Positions 15,277 through 22,898 of a stretch of DNA of 24,323 nt are shown piece after piece. The DNA is from Scatosoma sp045576335 (GTDB taxonomy: Bacteria > Bacillota > Clostridia > Christensenellales > Borkfalkiaceae). Position numbers and translations under genes: made by a program. The stretch covers positions 1 to 24,323 of the forward strand of contig JAZNGH010000007.1 of assembly GCA_045576335.1 (NCBI GenBank), in the 5' to 3' direction. Within the stretch, counting starts at the first letter, position 1. The number at the start of each line of letters is the position of its first letter. A model generated the notes under the pieces. It was not told the DNA's origin, ran no database searches, and worked only from the letters and a program-made list of their open reading frames with translations.

Positions 15277-16668
15277 TTAATATTTCAAATCACCAAACGT
15301 ACGGGGATAAGGCAGAACGTCACGGATATTCGAGATACCCGTAAGATACATTACCATTCTTTCAAAGCCCAAACCAAAGCCGCTGTGCGTCGTGCCGCCG
15401 TATTTGCGCAAATCGAGATACCACGAATAATCGGCAGGGTCCATACCCAGCTCTTTGATACGGTTATACAGCTTGTCGTAGTTTTCCTCCCTTTGCGAGC
15501 CGCCGACAAGCTCCCCGATACCCGGTACGAGCAAATCCGCCGCCGCAACCGTCTTTCCGTCGGGGTTTTGCTTCATATAAAACGCCTTGATTTCCTTGGG
15601 ATAATCGGTCAAGAATACGGGCTTTTTATACACGCTCTCCGTCAAGAAGCGTTCGTGCTCGCTCTGCAAGTCCTTGCCCCAGAAAATGTTTTTATCGTCG
15701 AATTTATCCGCGTTTTGCTTCAAAATTTCAATCGCTTCGGTATACGTCAAGCGTACGAACGCGTTTTCGGATACGTTTTTCAGGCGTTCCAACAGCCCTT
15801 TATCCACGAATTGGTTGAGGAAATTAAGCTCGTCCGCGCAAGTTTCGCTTACGTAATCAATCACGTATTTCACCATTGCCTCGGCGATATCCATATCCCC
15901 CGCCAAATCGCAAAACGCCATTTCCGGCTCAATCATCCAAAATTCCGCGGCGTGACGCGCGGTGTTGGAATGTTCCGCTCGAAAAGTCGGTCCAAAGGTA
16001 TACACGTTGCCAAACGCCATAGCGTACGTTTCCGCATTCAGCTGTCCCGAAACGGTGAGCGCGGCTTTTTTGCCGAAAAAGTCCTCTTTATAATCGGGCT
16101 CGCCCGCCTTTTTCTCCGCGCTTAAATCCAGCGTGGTGACTTGGAACATTGCGCCCGCGCCCTCGCAATCGCTGCCCGTGATAATGGGGGTATGCACGTA
16201 CACGAAGCCGCGGTCGTTGAAAAATTTATGAATGGCAATCGCCGCTTCGCTACGGATCCTGAACGCCGCACCAAACAAATTCGTCCTTGGACGAAGATAC
16301 GCTATCTCGCGCAAAAATTCCACGGAGTGGCGTTTCTTTTGCAGAGGATAGTCGGGCGTGCTTTCGCCCTCGACTACGATTTCCGTTGCCTTGATCTCGT
16401 ACGGCTGTTTATTTTCGGGGGTGAGTACCACCGTACCCGTGACTATCAACGCCGCGCCGACGTTGGTGTGCGCTATCTCGTCGTAGTTGGCAAGATTTGC
16501 TCTTTCAAAAACGATTTGGGTGCTCTTAAAGCAGCTGCCGTCGTTGAGCTCGATAAAACCGAAGGCTTTGGAGTCACGAATCGTTCTTGCCCAGCCCGCT
16601 ACCGTGACCGTTTTTTCCGCATATGCGGAGGGTGCTTCGTTCAATTTTTTCAGTTGGAGTCTGTCCAT
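15277..16668 (-). CDS. asnS: Asparaginyl-tRNA synthetase
   Basis: This class IIb synthetase charges tRNA-Asn in the cytoplasm. The 463-residue protein has an N-terminal OB-fold anticodon-binding domain (about 1-110, with VTVAGWARTIRDSKAFGFIELNDGS). The catalytic domain follows with motif 2 FRAEHSNTARHAAEFWMIEPEM and motif 3 GLGFERMVMYLTG. The AsnRS-type HLTEFWMIE variant (here HAAEFWMIEPE) separates it from AspRS. It heads the eleven-gene minus-strand series and has its own promoter and an AAAAGGTAGG ribosome binding site. The short leader leaves no room for a T-box. Confidence 0.97.
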   Translation of the reverse strand: MDRLQLKKLNEAPSAYAEKTVTVAGWARTIRDSKAFGFIELNDGSCFKSTQIVFERANLANYDEIAHTNVGAALIVTGTVVLTPENKQPYEIKATEIVVEGESTPDYPLQKKRHSVEFLREIAYLRPRTNLFGAAFRIRSEAAIAIHKFFNDRGFVYVHTPIITGSDCEGAGAMFQVTTLDLSAEKKAGEPDYKEDFFGKKAALTVSGQLNAETYAMAFGNVYTFGPTFRAEHSNTARHAAEFWMIEPEMAFCDLAGDMDIAEAMVKYVIDYVSETCADELNFLNQFVDKGLLERLKNVSENAFVRLTYTEAIEILKQNADKFDDKNIFWGKDLQSEHERFLTESVYKKPVFLTDYPKEIKAFYMKQNPDGKTVAAADLLVPGIGELVGGSQREENYDKLYNRIKELGMDPADYSWYLDLRKYGGTTHSGFGLGFERMVMYLTGISNIRDVLPYPRTFGDLKY

Positions 16669-16732
16669 CTTAAACCTACCTTTTGCGTTGCGAAAGCGCG
16701 ATTATACGCTTTCCGCCTGTTTATACTACATT

Positions 16733-16761
16733 ATTATAACATTTTTTCGTAGAAAACACAA
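16733..16761 (-). promoter_or_regulatory. Promoter of the asnS-led gene series
   Basis: On the minus strand an extended -10 TGTTATAAT (hexamer 16733-16738) lies 17 bases from a partial -35 TTGTGT (16756-16761). A second TATAAT at 16701-16706 is closer to the gene but has no -35 partner. The leader would be roughly 58 bases. Confidence 0.55.
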
Positions 16762-16775
16762 TCGTTTGAAGCAAT

Positions 16776-17573
16776 TTAATCCCCCGTATTTTCGATTTTT
16801 TTGACGAGTATCGCCTGAATGGGACGATATTCGTCCGCGCGTAGGCGTTGGCGGGATAATAGCGTTTCGCCTTTATAACGCTCTAAATACGCCTCGCTTT
16901 TAACCCCGTTTTTCGACGCACGCAAAATCTCGTCCGTCGCTCCCTTTTTTACAATCGGCGGCGGGGGCGGGATTTCCGAGAGGATATTGGCGGTAATCTC
17001 GTACCTGTCCCCCTCGTTTTTTCCGTAAAAGGTGATTTTTACGCCGTCCTTGAACACCTCCGTCTTTAATCGCACGGGGTGGGAGCGCGGATTGAAGAAT
17101 TTGAGGTCGCTTTGCGAGGACACCATAGCATCGCGCGAGGGAGCGACGTAGCTCACGCATAGGGAATGGGGGTGAAATTCGGTGACCGTAAGCCCCGATT
17201 TGAGTGCGGCGTTATACAGCGTGGTGCTTACCTGACACACGCCCCCGCCTACGCCCAAAACGTATTCGCCGTTTACGATAATTTTCGCCTGCTTAAACCC
17301 TGCCTCCGCCGTGCGTCTGCCCACCGTTTGATTGAAAGAAAATTCGCCGTAGGGCTGAATAGTAACGTTGTCGATCAGCGAGGCGGCAATCGCGATATTC
17401 TCACACCTGCCCCTATCCTCCGCATTGAAATAGGTGGTATATGCGGCAATTTTTTGCCACTCGGTCGCGCTCGCGCGCGTGCAGTTAAGCAAAAAGGCGG
17501 GCGTTGCGCCCGCCAACCAAAAAACGCCCGCAAGCAGGGGCGTCAATAATCGGTACAAACAAATTTTTTTCAT
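16776..17573 (-). CDS. VanW family protein, secreted or membrane-anchored
   Basis: This 265-residue protein has an N-terminal signal-like segment (KKICLYRLLTPLLAGVFWLAGATPAFL, residues 2-28). The VanW domain follows, with FSFNQTVGRRTAEAGF and the hallmark GVGGGVCQVSTTLYNAAL at about 106-123. The C-terminal portion has a Pro-rich linker (PPPPP) and a basic tail. VanW proteins are common in Clostridia and are named after vancomycin-resistance clusters, but their molecular role is unknown. Nothing here points to resistance. It lies 64 bases after recF, with AAGGGG before the ATG, and is likely cotranscribed with it. No convincing terminator follows. Confidence 0.88.
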   Translation of the reverse strand: MKKICLYRLLTPLLAGVFWLAGATPAFLLNCTRASATEWQKIAAYTTYFNAEDRGRCENIAIAASLIDNVTIQPYGEFSFNQTVGRRTAEAGFKQAKIIVNGEYVLGVGGGVCQVSTTLYNAALKSGLTVTEFHPHSLCVSYVAPSRDAMVSSQSDLKFFNPRSHPVRLKTEVFKDGVKITFYGKNEGDRYEITANILSEIPPPPPIVKKGATDEILRASKNGVKSEAYLERYKGETLLSRQRLRADEYRPIQAILVKKIENTGD

Positions 17574-17637
17574 TGTATTCCCCTTGTATGTACGAGGCGG
17601 GCGGGGATAAAGCCCTTTCCTTTGCAGTATGTGTCAT

Positions 17638-18735
17638 TTAGGGCGTGTTATACGCCCTTATCCTGCCGTTTTCAATGCGGATTTTGTTACATTCCGTGCC
17701 GTACAAAACGCGTTCGGCGTGGGTGCAGGTGAGGATAGTCTGCATACCGTGTATGCGTTGAAGCAGTTTTTTGCGGCGCGGCAAATCCAACTCGCTCATT
17801 ACGTCGTCCAAAACCAAAATGGGATATTCGCCCGACAGATCCTTGAAGATTTGCACCTCTGCAAGCTTTAAGGAAAGCGCGGCAGTACGCGTTTGACCTT
17901 GCGAGGCGTACGCCTTTGCGTCTACGCCCGAAATCAGCACGTCCAAATCGTCGCGGTGCGGGCCTACCGTCGTAAAGCCCAAGCGCAAGTCCTTTTCGTA
18001 GTTGTTGGAAAGGCGGCGCATAAGCGTTTTGGCAATCTCCGCTTCGTCCCCCTCGTATTTCTTGTCGGGGCGAACGGTCAACTCCTCCGCTTCGTCCGTT
18101 AAAAAGGCGTGCGCGGAAGATGCGTACGGGGCGAGCTTTTCCAAAAATTCCGCGCGTTTTTTGACAATCGTCGCGGCGTATTTGCAAAGCTGTTCGTCCC
18201 ATACGGGGAGCGTGTCCAAAACCAAGGAATAATCGGAATTTTTCAAAAGCGCGTTGCGCTGGTCGAGGATTTTATTATAGCGAAGCAGCGCGGTGTAGTA
18301 GGCGGGCGAGGTTTGGGAAATGGAGATATTCATAAAACGCCGACGCTCGTCGGGGCCGTCTTGGATAAGGCGAAGCTCGCCCGGGGAGAAAAATACGCTG
18401 TTGATATGCCCCATCAAGTCGGCGTTTTTCGTGATTTTCGCGCCGTTGACGCGGATTTCACGCTTGTTTTCGTAAATGATCGCTTCAATCGTGACTTTTC
18501 CGTAACGGTTTTCCGCTTCGGCGGTGATTTTGGCGTACTCCTCGCCCATTTTCACGAGCTGTTTATCGTGACGGATACGGAGCGACGCGCCCGTGCAAAG
18601 GTAGAAAACGGCTTCGGCACAGTTGGTTTTGCCCTGTGCGTTCTTGCCGAAAAGCACGTTTAAGCCTTCCGAAAAATCAAATTTTTCGTTCCCGTAATTT
18701 CTAAAATTTTGAAGGAATAATTTTTTTATTTGCAT
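17638..18735 (-). CDS. recF: DNA replication and repair protein RecF
   Basis: RecF is an SMC-like ATPase that helps load RecA at gapped DNA. The 365-residue protein has Walker A FGKNAQGKTN at 29-38, the RecF motif GPDERRRFMNISISQ, the C-terminal signature ASQGQTRTAALSLKLAE, and Walker B PILVLDDVMSELD. In most Firmicutes recF lies downstream of dnaN on the same strand as dnaA. Here it is divergent from dnaA, and dnaN is absent from the window. A strong promoter lies in the recF-dnaA gap. Confidence 0.97.
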   Translation of the reverse strand: MQIKKLFLQNFRNYGNEKFDFSEGLNVLFGKNAQGKTNCAEAVFYLCTGASLRIRHDKQLVKMGEEYAKITAEAENRYGKVTIEAIIYENKREIRVNGAKITKNADLMGHINSVFFSPGELRLIQDGPDERRRFMNISISQTSPAYYTALLRYNKILDQRNALLKNSDYSLVLDTLPVWDEQLCKYAATIVKKRAEFLEKLAPYASSAHAFLTDEAEELTVRPDKKYEGDEAEIAKTLMRRLSNNYEKDLRLGFTTVGPHRDDLDVLISGVDAKAYASQGQTRTAALSLKLAEVQIFKDLSGEYPILVLDDVMSELDLPRRKKLLQRIHGMQTILTCTHAERVLYGTECNKIRIENGRIRAYNTP

Positions 18736-18869
18736 AATCCTTAAAAACTCGCTTAAAATTGCTTTCTTTTCCTCGAAATTTGTATTATAATTATATCAAA
18801 TAATTTTGTAAATTTCAAGTATAGACAGCGAAAAGAGAAAAATAATTTATAAACAGGGGATAAAACGGT
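18736..18869. other. recF-dnaA divergent intergenic region, possible origin-proximal site
   Basis: This AT-rich gap of 134 bases separates divergent recF and dnaA. Genes to the left mostly run minus and dnaA-mnmG runs plus, as expected next to a replication origin. I looked for TTATCCACA-type DnaA boxes on both strands and found no cluster here, so an origin inside this gap is not shown. The gap holds the recF promoter. No equally good dnaA promoter is visible, only a TATAAT at 18786-18791 without a clear -35. Confidence 0.35.
18790..18818 (-). promoter_or_regulatory. Sigma-A promoter of recF-vanW
   Basis: On the minus strand, -35 TTGAAA (18813-18818), a 17-base spacer and -10 TATAAT (18790-18795) form a near-consensus promoter about 55 bases upstream of recF. 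Confidence 0.8.
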
Positions 18870-20207
18870 ATGTCGGAAAGCTCACAACTTCAATTTATAT
18901 GGAAACAAATCAGCGAACGGGCGAAAAATATCATCGCGCCCGTGTCTTACGATTCCTTTATCAAGCCACTCGAACCCGTGGACGTGTCGGGACGGAAAAT
19001 CGTCTTGAAGGCGGCTTCGGCTTTGGCGGCGAACGTCGTTATGAAAAAGCACGCGGACAAGCTCCGCGAGGCGATCGTTAAATGCGATCTCGGCGTAAAC
19101 GATTTCCGACTTTTCGTCGAAAACAGCGACACCTTTACGCTGGAAGCGGAGGAGGACGCGTTTGAGTCCTTTCAGCCCTCCCCTATCAACAAGAATTTTA
19201 CCTTCGATTCCTTCGTCGTGGGTCCTGCAAATAAATTCGTATACGCCGCGGCAAAGGCGGTGGCGGAAGACCCCGGCGCGACCTTTAACCCCCTCTTTAT
19301 CTACGGAGAATCGGGCTTGGGGAAAACCCACCTTATGCACGCCATTGCAAACGAGCTGGCGCAGCGCTCGCCTGAAAAGAAGGTGCTTTATACCACTTGC
19401 GAGAATTTTTTGAACGAGTTTATAGCGTCCATTACCCAAAAATCGGGCGCAAAGTTCCGTTTGCATTACCGCAACGTGGATGTTTTGATGATTGACGACG
19501 TACAGTTTTTGAAAACGCGTACACAGCTGCAAGAGGAATTTTTCCATACCTTTAATGAGCTGTCCGCGCAAAACAAGCAAATCGTGCTTACGTCCGACCG
19601 TCCGCCCAAGGAAATTGCGACGTTGGAAGACAGACTTCGGACCCGCTTTGAGGGGGGCATGATCGCGGATATTCAGCCGCCGTCCACCGAAACGAAAATC
19701 GCGATTTTGAAGCGTAAGGCGCTCGATAGGCGTTGCGTCGTTCCCGACGACGTGTTGGAGTTTTTGGCGCAAAATTCGGGGCACGACGTGCGTACCTTGG
19801 AGGGAAGACTGACCAAGGTCATTTTCGCAAGTAAATTGCACGAAGAGCCTATCTCCCTCGCGCTTGCAAAGCAGGCGTTGAACGAATCCGTCAACGAAAG
19901 CGAAGAGCAAGAGGACGTGACCCCTGAAAAAATCATCTCCGCGGTATGCACCTATTTTAAGCAATCCAAGGAGGATTTACTCGGCAAAAGCAGAAAGGCA
20001 GAGCTTGCAAAAGCAAGACAGATTTGCGCGTATCTGCTTTGCGAAATGCTCTCCCTTCCTCTGGATTTTATCGGGAAGGCGTTGCTCGGCGGGCGCGACC
20101 ATACCACGATTATGTACGCGCGGGATAAGATGGAAAAGCTGGAAAAACTCAACGATAAAATTGCAAAAGAAATCGACGATATTAAAAATATCGTCTTGAA
20201 GAAGTAA
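18870..20207 (+). CDS. dnaA: Chromosomal replication initiator protein DnaA
   Basis: DnaA binds origin DnaA boxes and opens the duplex to start replication. The 445-residue protein has the N-terminal DnaB/regulator-interacting domain (about 1-85), a short linker, and an AAA+ domain with Walker A GESGLGKT (146-153), Walker B VLMIDD (205-210) and sensor segment LTSDRPP. The C-terminal DNA-binding domain carries the signature GGRDHTTIMYA. AGGGGAT precedes the ATG. It is followed after one base by mnmG instead of dnaN, so the two are one transcription unit, which is unusual. Confidence 0.98.
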   Translation: MSESSQLQFIWKQISERAKNIIAPVSYDSFIKPLEPVDVSGRKIVLKAASALAANVVMKKHADKLREAIVKCDLGVNDFRLFVENSDTFTLEAEEDAFESFQPSPINKNFTFDSFVVGPANKFVYAAAKAVAEDPGATFNPLFIYGESGLGKTHLMHAIANELAQRSPEKKVLYTTCENFLNEFIASITQKSGAKFRLHYRNVDVLMIDDVQFLKTRTQLQEEFFHTFNELSAQNKQIVLTSDRPPKEIATLEDRLRTRFEGGMIADIQPPSTETKIAILKRKALDRRCVVPDDVLEFLAQNSGHDVRTLEGRLTKVIFASKLHEEPISLALAKQALNESVNESEEQEDVTPEKIISAVCTYFKQSKEDLLGKSRKAELAKARQICAYLLCEMLSLPLDFIGKALLGGRDHTTIMYARDKMEKLEKLNDKIAKEIDDIKNIVLKK

Positions 20208-20208
20208 T

Positions 20209-22083
20209 ATGACGGAAAATACGAATACGTTTTTGGAATACACCGCGGAAGCGGTCGTCGTCGGAGCGGGGCATGCAGGTTGCGAAGCCGCGCTCGCTTT
20301 GGCACGCACGGGGATTAAAACCGCGCTTTTAACACTCAACCTCGACAGCATTGCGTTCCTGCCCTGCAACCCCTCTATCGGGGGCACGGCAAAGGGGCAT
20401 CTCGTGCGCGAAATCGACGCGCTCGGCGGGGAAATGGGGATCGTGGCGGACAAAACCGCGCTGCAAATCCGTATGCTCAACGTCGGCAAGGGTGCGGCGG
20501 TGCAGTCCTTGCGCGCACAGTCGGATAAAAACGCGTACCACGCAGAAATGAAGCGCGTGCTGGAAAACACCGAAAATTTGCGCATTATCCAAGCGGAAGC
20601 GACGGAAATTCTCGTCGAAAACGGGCAATGCGTGGGTGTGAAAACGGTCTACGGCGGTGTGATTTCCTGCAAGGCAGTCATTCTTTGTACGGGCGTATAT
20701 TTGAACGGCGAAACCATCACGGGGAACGTCGTGCAAAAGTCGGGGCCTAACGGCTTTGCGCCCGCAAATCACTTAACGAAAAGCTTGGCGGATATCGGGT
20801 TTAGCATACGCCGTTTTAAGACGGGTACGCCCGCGCGCGTGGACGGTCGCACGGTGGATTATGCCAAATGCGACGTTCAAAACGGGGATACGGATATTTA
20901 TCCCTTTTCCTTTATGCACGACGCTCCGCCCGAAAATAAATTGCCGTGCTATCTCACCTATACGAATTTGCAAACGCACGCGATTATTATGGAAAATCTC
21001 GACCGCTCCCCCCTTTACAACGGCGTGATTCAATCGACAGGGCCGCGGTATTGTCCGTCCATTGAAACAAAGGTCGTGCGGTTTAAGGACAAGGAACGCC
21101 ACCAAATCTTTTTAGAGCCGGAGGGCGCGGACACAAACGAGGTTTACGTGCAGGGTATGTCTACCTCTATGCCCCACGACGTGCAAAGACAAATGTACGC
21201 TTCCGTGGCGGGCTTGGAAAATGCAGATATTATGCGCTACGGGTACGCAATCGAATACGATTGTATCGATACGCTCGACGTGCTGCCCACCTTGGAATTT
21301 AAGAAGGTACAGGGCGTGTATACGGCAGGACAAATCAACGGGACTTCGGGGTATGAGGAGGCCGCCGCACAAGGGCTTATGGCGGGCTTGAACGCTTCGT
21401 TAAAGCTTCGGAGACTTCCCCCGTTTATCTTGCGCCGCGACGAGGCGTATATCGGCGTTTTGATTGACGACCTCGTAACCAAGGGTACGGACGAGCCATA
21501 CCGTATGATGACCTCGCGTGCCGAGCACCGCATTTGTTTGCGCCAAGACAACGCCGATTTTCGCTTGACGGAAAAGGGTTATGCGTGTGGCTTGGTCAGC
21601 GAAGCACGGTTGAAAAAATATCTTGACCGTAAGCAAAAATACGAGGAATTGCTCGCTTCAATGCGTACACGGGTACCTCAAAAGGAAGCAACGGCGTTTT
21701 TGGCAGAGTACGGCTACGACGCGCCGCAAGGTAGCGTTTCTTACGCGGATATGCTCAAACGCTCCATTCCGTTAAAGGATATTATCGCGCGTTTCGGGGT
21801 GTTCACTAAGTACGCGAAAAACGTTTTGGAAACGGCGGAAATCACCGTGAAATACGAGGGATATTTGAAACAGGGTCTGGAAATTATCGAACGGGCGAAA
21901 CGGCTGGAAGATAAGGCGTTGCCCGCGGATATCAATTACGACGAAATTCTCGGCTTGCGGTTGGAGGCGAGAGAAAAGCTTAACCGCGTAAAACCGCTCA
22001 ATCTTGGACAAGCGGGCAGAATTTCGGGGGTCAACCCCGCGGACGTTTCCGTTTTGATGGTTTGGCTTTCCACGCAAAAGTAA
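20209..22083 (+). CDS. mnmG: tRNA uridine-5-carboxymethylaminomethyl modification enzyme MnmG
   Basis: MnmG (GidA) works with MnmE to place the (carboxymethyl)aminomethyl group on wobble uridine 34, using FAD and folate. The 624-residue protein has the FAD-binding GAGHAGCE (19-26), the conserved NPSIGGTAKGHLVREID, the second nucleotide-binding segment, MTSRAEHRICLRQDNAD and the C-terminal helical domain ending in the GRISGVNPADVSVL motif. It modifies the same uridine that MnmA, encoded at the other end of the window, thiolates. It starts one base after dnaA and ends at a strong terminator. MnmE is not in the window. Confidence 0.98.
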   Translation: MTENTNTFLEYTAEAVVVGAGHAGCEAALALARTGIKTALLTLNLDSIAFLPCNPSIGGTAKGHLVREIDALGGEMGIVADKTALQIRMLNVGKGAAVQSLRAQSDKNAYHAEMKRVLENTENLRIIQAEATEILVENGQCVGVKTVYGGVISCKAVILCTGVYLNGETITGNVVQKSGPNGFAPANHLTKSLADIGFSIRRFKTGTPARVDGRTVDYAKCDVQNGDTDIYPFSFMHDAPPENKLPCYLTYTNLQTHAIIMENLDRSPLYNGVIQSTGPRYCPSIETKVVRFKDKERHQIFLEPEGADTNEVYVQGMSTSMPHDVQRQMYASVAGLENADIMRYGYAIEYDCIDTLDVLPTLEFKKVQGVYTAGQINGTSGYEEAAAQGLMAGLNASLKLRRLPPFILRRDEAYIGVLIDDLVTKGTDEPYRMMTSRAEHRICLRQDNADFRLTEKGYACGLVSEARLKKYLDRKQKYEELLASMRTRVPQKEATAFLAEYGYDAPQGSVSYADMLKRSIPLKDIIARFGVFTKYAKNVLETAEITVKYEGYLKQGLEIIERAKRLEDKALPADINYDEILGLRLEAREKLNRVKPLNLGQAGRISGVNPADVSVLMVWLSTQK

Positions 22084-22084
22084 A

Positions 22085-22120
22085 GAAAAAACCCGACCGA
22101 AATGGTCGGGTTTGGTTTTT
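22085..22120. terminator. Bidirectional terminator between mnmG and the SecB-like gene
   Basis: AAACCCGACC (22089-22098) pairs with GGTCGGGTTT (22104-22113) around a 5-base loop. T-rich runs follow on both strands, so it serves both convergent genes. Confidence 0.9.
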
Positions 22121-22547
22121 AGTTAAGCGTTTCCATAGGGACTTCGCCGCGGTCCTCGGGGAACATTGTGCCAGCGGGAATGACGGGCAACATCAAGGGA
22201 TTGATAAAGGAGTTTGCAGTCAACGCGCTCACCGCGGAACGAAGGTAAGGATATACGATTTCCGTCATATTGATTACGAGGTCCTGTCTATCCTGTTCGT
22301 TTTCAAGATCTTCCGCTTCAAATACGCCTACCAAACGCGCGTTCACGTTGAAGGGCTTGGGCTCTTGCTCGGTGGATTCAATTTTGACTTCTAAGGTCAA
22401 AAACCAAAGCTTATCGTTTTCCTTAACACGACGAACGGTACGGGAAAACTTGGGTTTGATTTCAAACTTGGCGTTCTTGTCCATAGGAATACGGTTCATT
22501 GTGTAGGAAAGCTCTTCCGCAAGAATTTGTCTTAATGCATACTTCAT
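22119..22547 (-). CDS. SecB-like protein (preprotein-translocase SecB family)
   Basis: This 142-residue, mostly beta-type protein has no signal peptide or membrane segment. The C-terminal part, VYPYLRSAVSALTANSFINPLMLPVI (about 98-123), fits the SecB family pattern of a helix ending in a Pro-rich PLxLxPV loop. The N-terminal strands (KFEIKPKFSRTV, KLWFLTLEVKI) suit the SecB fold. SecB holds secretory precursors unfolded, but classical SecB is a proteobacterial chaperone, and Gram-positive members have divergent or unknown roles. It stands alone as a single-gene unit with a consensus promoter overlapped by an inverted repeat, so it is probably regulated. The ATG at 22547 is preceded by AGAGGTAG. 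No toxin-antitoxin partner is beside it. Confidence 0.7.
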   Translation of the reverse strand: MKYALRQILAEELSYTMNRIPMDKNAKFEIKPKFSRTVRRVKENDKLWFLTLEVKIESTEQEPKPFNVNARLVGVFEAEDLENEQDRQDLVINMTEIVYPYLRSAVSALTANSFINPLMLPVIPAGTMFPEDRGEVPMETLN

Positions 22548-22580
22548 AAAACTACCTCTATTATATATTTATTTGCGTAT

Positions 22581-22609
22581 ATTATAACACGCTTTCCTTA
22601 TTTTGTCAA
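22581..22609 (-). promoter_or_regulatory. Consensus sigma-A promoter of the SecB-like gene
   Basis: On the minus strand, perfect -35 TTGACA (22604-22609) and perfect extended -10 TGTTATAAT (hexamer 22581-22586) are separated by 17 bases. This is one of the best promoters in the window. Confidence 0.9.
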
Positions 22610-22625
22610 CGCTAAAATAAGGAAA
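22593..22625. promoter_or_regulatory. Perfect inverted repeat over the -35 box, candidate operator
   Basis: TTTCCTTATTTT (22593-22604) and AAAATAAGGAAA (22614-22625) are exact inverted copies 9 bases apart. The -35 TTGACA of the SecB-like gene lies at 22604-22609, mainly in the spacer, so a dimeric protein bound here would compete with RNA polymerase. The repeat lies upstream of the expected transcript start, so an RNA hairpin role is unlikely. The spacer length equals that of CIRCE (HrcA site), but the arm sequence is different. Confidence 0.6.
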
Positions 22626-22777
22626 TTCCCCTTGCCGCGCTCAAAAATCGGATTTGATTATATATAAACGGGTTTTTCATTGCGTAAACAATTTTGAGGT
22701 ATATTTTTCGGTTTTTTTTACTTTTTTTGTACGGAAAAAATTTTTTTTATTTTTTTTCAAAAACTATGCAAAAATGC
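22626..22777. other. AT-rich spacer before the tRNA block
   Basis: No gene is seen. Bases about 22700-22765 are dense A and T tracts just upstream of the tRNA promoter, which fits an UP-element-like activator of a stable-RNA promoter. Confidence 0.4.
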
Positions 22778-22806
22778 TTGCCTTTCTTTTTCGGATATGG
22801 TATAGT
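22778..22806 (+). promoter_or_regulatory. Promoter of the tRNA Val-Gly-Cys-Leu block
   Basis: -35 TTGCCT (22778-22783), a 17-base spacer and -10 TATAGT (22801-22806) lie about 15 bases before tRNA-Val. Confidence 0.7.
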
Positions 22807-22821
22807 ATATAAGCTTTCGAC

Positions 22822-22897
22822 GGAAGTTTAGCTCAGCTGGGAGAGCATCTGCCTTACAAGCAGAGGGTCATAGGTTCGAACCCTATAACTTCCACCA
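22822..22897 (+). tRNA. tRNA-Val (anticodon TAC)
   Basis: A canonical 76-nt cloverleaf: acceptor GGAAGTT/AACTTCC fully paired, anticodon arm TCTGC-CTTACAA-GCAGA giving anticodon TAC, T-arm ATAGG-TTCGAAC-CCTAT, and encoded ACCA. It is first in a four-tRNA block. Confidence 0.97.
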
Positions 22898-22898
22898 T

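Noticed and set aside
15799..15808. TTATCCACG and a few other near DnaA boxes (also near 6834, 7516, 23093 and 23976)
   Set aside because: They are single, scattered near-matches inside genes, a tRNA or decayed sequence. They form no cluster and do not mark an origin.
16669..16775. Possible T-box or amino-acid riboswitch before asnS
   Set aside because: The expected leader is only about 58 bases and lacks specifier and antiterminator structures.
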